From contig JAEEOQ010000015.1 of NCBI GenBank assembly GCA_016284355.1, forward strand, positions 1 through 32,138: a DNA stretch of 32,138 bases. Direction: 5' to 3'. Shown here in pieces: positions 23,573 through 31,148 of this stretch. A model generated the notes under the pieces. That model made no database searches, was not told the origin of the DNA, and worked only from the letters and a program-made list of their open reading frames with translations. The translations under genes were made by a program, and so were the position numbers. Origin of the DNA: Lachnospiraceae bacterium. Its GTDB lineage: Bacteria; Bacillota; Clostridia; Lachnospirales; Lachnospiraceae. Each line of letters starts with the position of its first letter. Position 1 is the stretch's first letter.

Positions 23573-24454
23573 TCATTTTTCCATAGGCAAAAGTACTATT
23601 TTGCCGTCATTTAGCTCTATTTTGACCTTATTTCCGTCGATGCCGGCCTCGTCAAGCAGTTCTCTTGGGATCTGAACTCTGCCCGCCTTATCAAGTACGG
23701 CATACTCTTCCTGAAGGCCTTCTTCTTCAAAGCCTGCCATACCCTCAAGCTGCTTTTTATAGTCACTTTTCATTATACGCTCGCTGCTTGTTTTTCCGTC
23801 TCTTATGGCTACCACTCTGTTTACCTTAGAGGCAAGGTGCTTATCGTGTGTAACTATGACTATGGTAAGCCCCAGTTCTTTGTTCAGCTTTCTGAACACA
23901 TCAAGGATATACTCGCTTGTCTTAAGGTCCACAGAGCCTGTTGGCTCGTCTGCAAGAAGGAGCTTTGGCCTGTTGGCTAGAGCTATGGCTATGGCTATAC
24001 GCTGCTGCTCGCCGCCTGAGAGCTGATTAAGCTTGCTGTTTTTCCTGTGGCTCATACCCACAAGATCAAGAAGCTCTTCCGCCCTCTTTCTCTTATCTTT
24101 AGGGTCTGCAAAAAGCATTGGCATTTCTACATTTTCAATTGCAGAAAGGTAAGGAAGAAGGTTTCTTCCGTTATTTTGCCATACAAAGCCGACGGTGCTC
24201 TTTTTATATTCCACCAGTTCCTTTTCGGAAAGCTTGAAAAGATCTTTTCCGTCTACTATAAGGCGCCCGGCAGACGGTCTGTCAAGTCCGCCTATCATAT
24301 TTAAGAATGTGGACTTACCGCTTCCGGAATTACCGATTATTGCCATAAGCTCGCCTTCCTCAACGGTAAGTTCAAGGCCCTGCAGCGCCAGCACCTCTAT
24401 ATCTTTTGTTTTGTATATCTTTACGAGATTCTCGCACTCTATCATATTAGCCAT
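23573..24454 (-). CDS. ABC transporter ATP-binding protein with C-terminal AbrB/SpoVT-like domain
   Basis: 293 residues, about 60 longer than a usual LolD-type ATPase. Walker A GNSGSGKST (41-49), signature LSGGEQQRIAIAIAL (145-159), Walker B LLLADEPTGSVD and H-loop THD are intact. Residues ~249-293 read EEYAVLDKAGRVQIPRELLDEAG followed by KVKIELNDGKIVLLP, the swapped-hairpin AbrB/SpoVT pattern (xDKxGRVxIPxxLR). In transcription factors that fold dimerises and binds DNA; here it more likely dimerises the ATPase or binds a partner. The gene overlaps the preceding ATPase gene by 8 bases and ends the six-gene operon. The AbrB assignment rests on pattern only. Confidence 0.88.
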   Translation of the reverse strand: MANMIECENLVKIYKTKDIEVLALQGLELTVEEGELMAIIGNSGSGKSTFLNMIGGLDRPSAGRLIVDGKDLFKLSEKELVEYKKSTVGFVWQNNGRNLLPYLSAIENVEMPMLFADPKDKRKRAEELLDLVGMSHRKNSKLNQLSGGEQQRIAIAIALANRPKLLLADEPTGSVDLKTSEYILDVFRKLNKELGLTIVIVTHDKHLASKVNRVVAIRDGKTSSERIMKSDYKKQLEGMAGFEEEGLQEEYAVLDKAGRVQIPRELLDEAGIDGNKVKIELNDGKIVLLPMEK

Positions 24455-25115
24455 TTATGATCTCACCGTCCTCAAGCTCAAATACCGCATCGCCTATTTC
24501 CATAAGGCCTGTATCGTGCGTAGTCATAACCACGGTTATCCCTTCAGATGCCACAAGATCCTTAAAGATCTTTACCACATGAAGCCCCGTATTTGTATCA
24601 AGTTCTGCTGTTGGCTCATCTGCAAAAAGGACTTTTGGCCTGTGGGCTATGGCTCTTGCTATTGCAACTCGCTGCTGCTCACCGCCTGACATTTCCTGCG
24701 GCAGGTGCCCTGCTCTTCCCGCAAGCCCCACAAGCCTCAGTGCCTCTTCGGCTCTTGCCTTTCTGTCGCCTTCAAAGCCTGCAAGCCTTAATGAAAACTC
24801 AACGTTTTCGTAAGCTGTCATCATAGGTATAAGGGCAACGGACTGAAATACAAATCCGATCTCTTTGCGCCTAAGCAAGTCCCTTTCCGCATCACTAAGT
24901 CCGGTTATGTTTTTGTCATCAAAAAACACGCTGCCTGATGTAGGCCTGTCAAGGGCTCCAAGTATGTTCATAAGCGTGGTCTTACCTGAACCTGAGCGCC
25001 CTTTAAGGATTGAAAGACATCCGCCGGGAATCTCAATATTTATATCCTTTAATGCATGAAAGCTTTCTCCTCCCGCTATCGGGAAGATCTTGTTCACATT
25101 TTCAACTTTGATCAT
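24447..25115 (-). CDS. LolD/MacB-type ABC transporter ATP-binding protein
   Basis: 222 residues, a typical LolD-type length. Walker A GRSGSGKTT (~38-46), Q-loop FVFQSVALIPMMTAYENVEF, signature MSGGEQQRVAIARAI, Walker B VLFADEPTAELD and H-loop THD are complete. It begins 2 bases past the permease stop and overlaps the AbrB-tailed ATPase. Two different ATPases behind one permease gene suggest a heterodimeric motor, or that the second serves another permease. Confidence 0.92.
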   Translation of the reverse strand: MIKVENVNKIFPIAGGESFHALKDINIEIPGGCLSILKGRSGSGKTTLMNILGALDRPTSGSVFFDDKNITGLSDAERDLLRRKEIGFVFQSVALIPMMTAYENVEFSLRLAGFEGDRKARAEEALRLVGLAGRAGHLPQEMSGGEQQRVAIARAIAHRPKVLFADEPTAELDTNTGLHVVKIFKDLVASEGITVVMTTHDTGLMEIGDAVFELEDGEIING

Positions 25116-25117
25116 CT

Positions 25118-27928
25118 TTAATCCTCCCCAAGCTTAAGAGCCTTAGATATGTTGATCTTCTTTATCAATACTCCAAGTATGCCCATACAGATAAACAATA
25201 CTCCGATAACAACTGCAAAGAGCCTTATCATATCTCTGCTTTCCGTAAGTATATCAAGAGGCACCATCTGTGCCTTTGCAGAGTAAGCAAGCTGGATAAG
25301 AGGTATGTATAGCTTTGATCCCACAAATCCAATAACGCTGCCCATACAGATAGAAAGGCCCGATATAAAGATCTGCTCATTTACAAGCATAAGAACTATC
25401 TCTTTCATGGTCATACCCATGGCCCTGAAAATACCAAAAAGAAGTTCTCTTGACCTTATGGAAAGGATCCAGTAAATAAGGAAACCTGCAACGCAAAGAA
25501 CGAGAACCACGATAAAGCTTATGGTAAGAATACCGCTTGTACCCTGAAATACAGTGTCGTTTTTAAGTGCCACTATCTCAGCGCTAAGGTCGGTGTATTT
25601 AGAAAGCTTTAAGTCTCTTTCCGTAACAAAGTTATACACTTCTTTGCTGCTGCCGTTAAGTTTTATCCACACCTCGTACGGAAGAACTCCGGTCTCTTCC
25701 TGTATCTTTGCAAGGTGTGCAACTATAAGATACCTTGAGGTATCTTTAAGATCCCCGTCGGGCGTAATGGTCTTTACAGATTTTTCGTAGGTCGGGAAAT
25801 AATCCACAAAGCCGTAAATAACTCCCATTAACGTTCCGCCGCTTCCCGCCTGGTAATAGATCGGATCTCCAAGGTGATAACCGAGGTTTTCAAAGTTTGA
25901 CGAAACTATTACCGCATTTGTATTTCCCGCAAATGCATTAAGATAATTAAACGGGTGTACCGGAAACAGGTCTTCTTCAAAATTAGCTGTCTTTCCAAAT
26001 TCGTCCGATATGATACCAAGAAGTTCAACTTCCTTTATACGCTCTGTTCCCGAGCTTACCTGGGCGTTATCGTTTCTGTAAACCTTTGTAACGCAGGCCG
26101 CATTCGGTATCTCTTCAAATTTGCTGTAATCGGGCTCCGTATATGTAAGAGTCGCTCCCGGATTGTTTTCCATGCTTGACTCGTTGCTTGGCCACTGCTC
26201 TTTAAGAACAATGTCGGCACCTGTTATGTACTTAAGGTTTCTTTCCGCATTTGAAAGGATTGTCCTTGCAGTGGAAGCATTAAAGATACCAAGCGCCACG
26301 GTAAGCATGATAAACACCATGATAAAGCGCTGTTTGCTTCCCGTACGCAGTATCTGAAGGAAGGACGCGTAGGTATTCGGAGCCCAGTGCTTTTTACCGA
26401 TCCGGTAGATAAGCGCCGTTATAAGCGGAAGTATACGAAGAGATACAAGCGCCGCGCCTATTATAAAAAGCGAAGAGCTGATAAAAAGAAGCGGATCTAC
26501 GCTCTCTCCTGTCAGAACTTCTTTAAGCATAACGTCTTTTTGCCTAGAAAATGAATAAAGTCCGTAAAGTGAAACCGCAAGTATAATCACATCAAGATAC
26601 ATTTTCTGCCAAAAAGCTTTGTCTTTTTTCTTGTTTTTCTTTCTCTTGTAATCAACTATACCCACATTTGAGTACTTGATAACAGGTATAGTCATGGCAA
26701 GTATTGCCGCTAGAGCAGCGCCGCCGCCGTAAGCAAGAACACCTGCGTTTATCCTTACATTAAGTGCACGTCTTGACACAAACTCAAGGAAAGCATTTGC
26801 AGAGCCCACCGCCTTACATATAAATACTCCAAAAGGAAGGCCTATAGCAAGGCCGGCAGCGGCTATGACAAGTGACTGTAAAAGATATACGGTTATTATC
26901 TGGCCTTTTCCTGAGCCCCTGCTCTTAAGTATTGATATCTCATTTTGTTCAAGTTCAAGCATCTGCCCGGATATCATAAAGATAAATGAGCAAAGCAGCA
27001 CAAGAACAGGGATCTGAAGCACGATAAGCGTTACCTCGATCTTCTTTTCCTTTGCCTGGTAATCTGTAAGGATCTTTGAAAAAACTTCTCTGTAACCGTA
27101 AGAAACCAGCTTGTCGTAGGTTTCTTTAAAGCCCGCGCTTATCTTTAAATACTCCGATACCTTCTCAGGCTCCATATATGTGTAATCAAGAAGAACAAAC
27201 CAGTTGGCATTAAGGTCTCTGCCATAGTAGCTCTTATCCGCAAAGCGTTTGTTAAATATGTCCTCGTCTATAAAGAGCGACTTTACATAAGAATTTGGCG
27301 AATACACCCAGTATCCGTCTCCTTTTTCCTCGCCCTTAAAAACACCGCTTATTCTGAGTCTTAAAGGATTTCCTTCCGGGTCTTTTACTTTTTCTGCCAC
27401 TATCTCCTCACCCACAATGAGGTTCATCTTTACAAAGGCGCTCTCGCTTACGATAGCCTCAATAACGCCGTTATCAGGCTCGCTCTTGTACATCTGCCCG
27501 GAAACGATACTGATATGATCTTTAAGACCCGACATTGTACCCACGGAAACATTTGAGAGCTCATTGTTTACATCTTTATCAAGGGCTGATGTGGTATTAA
27601 TGTAGTCCACATAGTAGTGATCCACCCTGTTAAGTACGGGAAGCCCGAAAACATCTCCCAGGCGATCTGCGTCCGCTCTGCTCTCATCAAACCTTTCGTC
27701 CGACTTTGGGTTGCTTCCGGCTCTTGTTCCGTTTATTATGACTCTTGTAGGATATATATCTTTTTCGTTAAGATAGGTATCCATGTCATCGTTTAACATT
27801 CTTTTAAGGGATGCGTCCCTGTACATAGGCGTACTTACAGCTATGGCAATAAGAAGGATGTTACCGATCACAAGACTGAATACCATCCATTTTTTATGAA
27901 TCAGTTTTTGCAATACAAATTTAAGCAT
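25118..27928 (-). CDS. Large FtsX/MacB-type ABC transporter permease
   Basis: 936 residues. One helix at ~16-36, a large extracytoplasmic domain (~40-310), a first FtsX core with three helices (~315-430; LEQNEISILKSRGSGKGQIITVYLLQ), a middle membrane section (~455-565), a second extracytoplasmic domain, and a second core at ~825-925 (SRELLFGIFRAMGMTMKEIVLML). This double-core form is typical of Gram-positive export permeases. With the three adaptors upstream and two ATPases downstream it resembles a MacAB-type exporter without an outer-membrane channel. The substrate is unknown. It is not closely similar to the permease at 9193-11883. Confidence 0.9.
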   Translation of the reverse strand: MLKFVLQKLIHKKWMVFSLVIGNILLIAIAVSTPMYRDASLKRMLNDDMDTYLNEKDIYPTRVIINGTRAGSNPKSDERFDESRADADRLGDVFGLPVLNRVDHYYVDYINTTSALDKDVNNELSNVSVGTMSGLKDHISIVSGQMYKSEPDNGVIEAIVSESAFVKMNLIVGEEIVAEKVKDPEGNPLRLRISGVFKGEEKGDGYWVYSPNSYVKSLFIDEDIFNKRFADKSYYGRDLNANWFVLLDYTYMEPEKVSEYLKISAGFKETYDKLVSYGYREVFSKILTDYQAKEKKIEVTLIVLQIPVLVLLCSFIFMISGQMLELEQNEISILKSRGSGKGQIITVYLLQSLVIAAAGLAIGLPFGVFICKAVGSANAFLEFVSRRALNVRINAGVLAYGGGAALAAILAMTIPVIKYSNVGIVDYKRKKNKKKDKAFWQKMYLDVIILAVSLYGLYSFSRQKDVMLKEVLTGESVDPLLFISSSLFIIGAALVSLRILPLITALIYRIGKKHWAPNTYASFLQILRTGSKQRFIMVFIMLTVALGIFNASTARTILSNAERNLKYITGADIVLKEQWPSNESSMENNPGATLTYTEPDYSKFEEIPNAACVTKVYRNDNAQVSSGTERIKEVELLGIISDEFGKTANFEEDLFPVHPFNYLNAFAGNTNAVIVSSNFENLGYHLGDPIYYQAGSGGTLMGVIYGFVDYFPTYEKSVKTITPDGDLKDTSRYLIVAHLAKIQEETGVLPYEVWIKLNGSSKEVYNFVTERDLKLSKYTDLSAEIVALKNDTVFQGTSGILTISFIVVLVLCVAGFLIYWILSIRSRELLFGIFRAMGMTMKEIVLMLVNEQIFISGLSICMGSVIGFVGSKLYIPLIQLAYSAKAQMVPLDILTESRDMIRLFAVVIGVLFICMGILGVLIKKINISKALKLGED

Positions 27929-27935
27929 TTCCCCT

Positions 27936-28961
27936 CTACCTTCCGTTTATTACGTCTATATTTTCGTCAAGGCCCCTTACGATCCAGGCAACATCCGTAT
28001 TTTGCCCGCCCTTTATGACCTGACGTTTGTGCGGTTTACCGTTTTCTATGGTCCTTACGTAATTCTCTGTATCTGCAGGCTCCACAGCGTTTCTTGGCAC
28101 CAGGATCACACCGCTTATATCAATGACATTTGCCCTGATAGAGGTGTTCATAAATGCACCTGCCGAAGGCGGATCGTTAAGCTTTGCGTAAGCTACGCCC
28201 TTCTTAAGGGAATCCGGTAAAATGTCGTCGCAATAAATCACGGTTCCCGTAAACTGCTGCCTGTTCTTAGCCACGCCTGTCTCCAGGGTTATCTCCATTC
28301 CGTAGCGAAGGTCACAGGCATAATCGCTAAGCTCCATCCAGATCTCATTCGGATCATACGTAGTTGCAATATGCGTTCCGTAAGTAAGCTTGTCGCCAAT
28401 ACTGATAGAGTCAACATTTGACACTATTCCGTCATTTGCGGCATAAATCCCTTTTACCGAGATCCTCTCATTAAAATCTGCCAGTGATTTTTTAAGCATA
28501 TCAAGATATTTGCTGTTTTCAAGGATATAAAGCTCTTTGCGCGCCTTACCTTCTTTGCTGTCATCAAAAGCCTTAAGTCCCGCCTCAAAGGAATTTTCAG
28601 CGTTTTTAATATCAAGCTCCAGCTTTTTAAGATCAAGCTCATCGTAAATAACTTCTATTTCAGCTATAAGGTCTCCTGCTTTTACCTCATCTCCAAAGCT
28701 TACGCAGATCTTTTTTAATACCGCTTCGCTTCCTGTGTAAACTATTTCCTCTTTGTTTGGAAAATACATGCTTCCTTCAAAATTAGCTGTCTTAATATAT
28801 GTCCCTTTTTCAGGTTTTATCGTTTTGTACCCTTCCGTAGCGGTATTTGTGGCAGTATTCTCGTAAATGAGAGCCTCACCTTTTTCCGCTTCCTTTCCGC
28901 AGGAAGAAAGTGTTAATACCGCAAGGATAATAGCAGCCGCCACCCTTTTAGTTCTTAACAT
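27936..28961 (-). CDS. HlyD/MacA-like adaptor lipoprotein, third of three
   Basis: 341 residues from ATG 28961, chosen because AAGGAG lies about 9 bases before it and a lipoprotein signal (LTLSSCGKE) follows; a longer frame to 29006 lacks both. The pattern is that of a membrane-fusion adaptor: a biotinyl-lipoyl-like half (VLKKICVSFGDEVKAGDLIAEIEV), a short coiled coil (~100-150), the returning lipoyl half (GIYAANDGIVSNVDSISIGDKL), a beta-barrel, and a C-terminal part ending in VILVPRNAVEPADTENYV. It would stand on the outer face of the membrane and link the permease to a substrate or the wall. Its start overlaps the second adaptor gene by 14 bases, and 7 bases separate it from the permease gene. 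Confidence 0.87.
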   Translation of the reverse strand: MLRTKRVAAAIILAVLTLSSCGKEAEKGEALIYENTATNTATEGYKTIKPEKGTYIKTANFEGSMYFPNKEEIVYTGSEAVLKKICVSFGDEVKAGDLIAEIEVIYDELDLKKLELDIKNAENSFEAGLKAFDDSKEGKARKELYILENSKYLDMLKKSLADFNERISVKGIYAANDGIVSNVDSISIGDKLTYGTHIATTYDPNEIWMELSDYACDLRYGMEITLETGVAKNRQQFTGTVIYCDDILPDSLKKGVAYAKLNDPPSAGAFMNTSIRANVIDISGVILVPRNAVEPADTENYVRTIENGKPHKRQVIKGGQNTDVAWIVRGLDENIDVINGR

Positions 28962-29961
28962 AGATCTCATCTCCTTCCGAAAGGCCGTCAAGCACCTCTG
29001 CTTCAAGCTCGTTCTTTACGCCGATCGCTACCCGGCACTTTACTCTTGTACCTTTTTCCTGCTTATACACATAATACCCTTCCGAATCCATTGAAAGAGT
29101 GGTGTTTGGCACAGTCAGTACATCTTTTTTGGAGTTGTATCTTATGATAAGCTGGGCATAATCCCCCGCCTTCATGCTGTCAGTTTTCTTTTCTATATCG
29201 TAGTACGTATAAAACGTACCGCCGCGAAGCGTAGCCGCCACATAATCGCTTCTTTCATAAGGTCTTGGAGTTACCTTTGTCTCTTCCCCGTTATGAAAGA
29301 CAGTTATGCTATCAGACCGCGAGATGATCTGATCGTTTATAAATTCGCTTCTTGCAAGGACTTTTTCCTCGTCTGCCGTTATGGCAATAAAGCCGTCTTT
29401 GTTAATGTATCCGGCATTTGCAACATATACCACATTTCCGCTTTCAGGAGCTACTATGTCGCATTCACCGATCTCATTTAAGACTTCAGCTCTTTTTTCG
29501 TTTAGTATCTGCATCTCCAGAGCCTGAGTTTCCTTTTGCTGCTTTAAAAGAAGCTTATCAAGCTCACTTCCGCTTGTACTTGCACGCTCAGCGGCTATCT
29601 CATTTTCGCAAATGCTTTTCTTCCTGTTATATTCGATCTCGGCATCAAGACTTTCAAGCCTTGCTTTTGCCTCTTCGTCGTTATATCTTGCTATAATATC
29701 GCCTGCATTTACGTGATCGCCCACATTAATAAGCACCTCTTTTAAAAGCCCGCCTTCTTCGGATTTGATCTCCGTGGTAACAGGGATTATCTTTGCATCG
29801 TAATATCTGTAATTGCAAATGTCTCCTCTGTTTACAAATGCTGTGTCAAATTCAACCGAAACCGGCACCTTAAGTTCAGGTACCTCTGCCGCTTCCTTAC
29901 CGCAGGCCGAAAGCAAAAACGTAAGTGTCAGGAGTATCGGTATATATCTTGTTTTTTTCAT
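28948..29961 (-). CDS. HlyD/MacA-like adaptor lipoprotein, second of three
   Basis: 337 residues from ATG 29961, with GAGGA 8 bases upstream and a lipoprotein signal (LTFLLSACGKE). Lipoyl halves are GGLLKEVLINVGDHVNAGDIIARY and GECDIVAPESGNVVYVANAGYI, on either side of a coiled coil at ~110-165 (ARLESLDAEIEYNRKKSICENEIAAERA). A beta-barrel and a C-terminal tail (VPNTTLSMDSEGYYVYKQEKG) follow. It differs from its two neighbours along its whole length, so this is an old set of paralogues. It overlaps the third adaptor gene and follows the first by 19 bases. Confidence 0.87.
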   Translation of the reverse strand: MKKTRYIPILLTLTFLLSACGKEAAEVPELKVPVSVEFDTAFVNRGDICNYRYYDAKIIPVTTEIKSEEGGLLKEVLINVGDHVNAGDIIARYNDEEAKARLESLDAEIEYNRKKSICENEIAAERASTSGSELDKLLLKQQKETQALEMQILNEKRAEVLNEIGECDIVAPESGNVVYVANAGYINKDGFIAITADEEKVLARSEFINDQIISRSDSITVFHNGEETKVTPRPYERSDYVAATLRGGTFYTYYDIEKKTDSMKAGDYAQLIIRYNSKKDVLTVPNTTLSMDSEGYYVYKQEKGTRVKCRVAIGVKNELEAEVLDGLSEGDEIYVKN

Positions 29962-29980
29962 CTTTTCTTCCTCTTTGTTC

Positions 29981-30967
29981 TTAGTTTGATAATACCTCAT
30001 CCCCAAAGGAGAGTCCGCCTGTTATCTCTGTGTAAATATCGCCCTCAAGGCCCGTATCGATATATTTAAGATCTTTAAGCCCGTCCTCATTTTCGTAATA
30101 TACGGCTTTTTTTCCGCCAATGCTGCGAATAACGGTATTTGGAAGATAAAGTACATCTTCAGCCTTTCCAAGCACTATATTGGCGTTTCCTCTGCTTCCG
30201 ACATCAGGCTGTTCGGCTGCATTTTCCGCCACAAAATAAAGAGTGTCTCCGTCATACTTTGCTATGGTCTCGTAGGCCACGCTTCCAACCATTACCTCTA
30301 CGGCATCGCCATCTTTAACATCAGGGTCCGGCTTTTCTGCTGTAAAATAACACTCATCTCCGCTGACTACCTTTATTACAGCTTCTCCAACCTTTGTAAT
30401 ACTTCCTTTAAGCTCGCTCTTTACGTAAGAAACTGTTCCGGCAGTCTTTGCTGTTATCTGTCTTTCTGATATCTTTTCCTGTAAGGCCTCTTTTTTAAGG
30501 AGAGTAAACTCGTGGGTATTTGAAAGTTCATCAAGAGATACTTTATAGCCCGCAGCACCGTCAGGATCTGCGCTTATCAGCTCCTTAAGATGTTTTATCT
30601 TAAGTTCTTCTCTTTTTATGTCGTACCCTACTTCTTTAAGTTCTGCCCTAAGGCCCTCTGTGTCTGTTTCTGCAAGTACGTCCCCCTCTTTTACCGTATC
30701 ACCGAGGCTTACAAAAACACTTGCCACTTTTTCACTTCCCACCGCAAAAGAAAGCTGTTCTTCCTTTGCAGAGGCAAATAAACACCTTACGGTCTTTGTG
30801 CGGATCACGTCTCCTCTTCCCACTTTGGCATAGTTGTAAGATGCTCCCGCAAAGTCTCTTACCACCGGTGTTCTTCTAAGTTCTTCTTCCTTTGGCAAAA
30901 GACCGCAGCCCCCAAGGCTTACACTCAAAGAAAAACACAACAGCCCAATTATCCATTTCTTTTCCAT
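29981..30967 (-). CDS. HlyD/MacA-like adaptor lipoprotein, first of three
   Basis: 328 residues. Lipoprotein signal ending in SLGGCGLLP. Lipoyl halves are EKVASVFVSLGDTVKEGDVLAETD and RQITAKTAGTVSYVKSELKGSI; the coiled coil between them (~110-160) is short. The C-terminal part reads ANIVLGKAEDVLYLPNTVIRSIGGKKAVYY and ends with GLSFGDEVL, a usual adaptor ending. It is the first gene of the six-gene operon; an AGGAAG ribosome site lies 8-9 bases before its ATG. A tandem direct repeat sits about 75-108 bases upstream. Confidence 0.87.
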   Translation of the reverse strand: MEKKWIIGLLCFSLSVSLGGCGLLPKEEELRRTPVVRDFAGASYNYAKVGRGDVIRTKTVRCLFASAKEEQLSFAVGSEKVASVFVSLGDTVKEGDVLAETDTEGLRAELKEVGYDIKREELKIKHLKELISADPDGAAGYKVSLDELSNTHEFTLLKKEALQEKISERQITAKTAGTVSYVKSELKGSITKVGEAVIKVVSGDECYFTAEKPDPDVKDGDAVEVMVGSVAYETIAKYDGDTLYFVAENAAEQPDVGSRGNANIVLGKAEDVLYLPNTVIRSIGGKKAVYYENEDGLKDLKYIDTGLEGDIYTEITGGLSFGDEVLSN

Positions 30968-31041
30968 ACTGCACTTCCTATACTTTTTATAACATTTGTT
31001 AATATTCTCTCATTTCTGTATTGTGTCTTCAATGATTATTT

Positions 31042-31075
31042 TTTGCGATTATGTATCATTTATTTGCAATTATGT
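31042..31075 (-). promoter_or_regulatory. Tandem direct repeat upstream of the three-adaptor operon, regulator site candidate
   Basis: TTTGCGATTATGT (31042-31054) and TTTGCAATTATGT (31063-31075) differ at one position and repeat with a 21-base period, two helical turns. This is the layout of OmpR-like response-regulator sites. I could not place a convincing -35/-10 pair between it and the first adaptor gene. Confidence 0.5.
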
Positions 31076-31104
31076 TTAAAATCCGCCATTAAAACGTGAA
31101 AAAA

Positions 31105-31133
31105 GCGCCAGGCTTATGTAAAAAGCCTGACGC
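31105..31133 (-). terminator. Intrinsic terminator of ftsH
   Basis: An 11-position stem with one mismatch (GCGCCAGGCTT with AAGCCTGACGC) lies 16 bases past the ftsH stop and is followed on the minus strand by TTTTTTCACG. Confidence 0.88.
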
Positions 31134-31148
31134 CATGAATCAAATATA

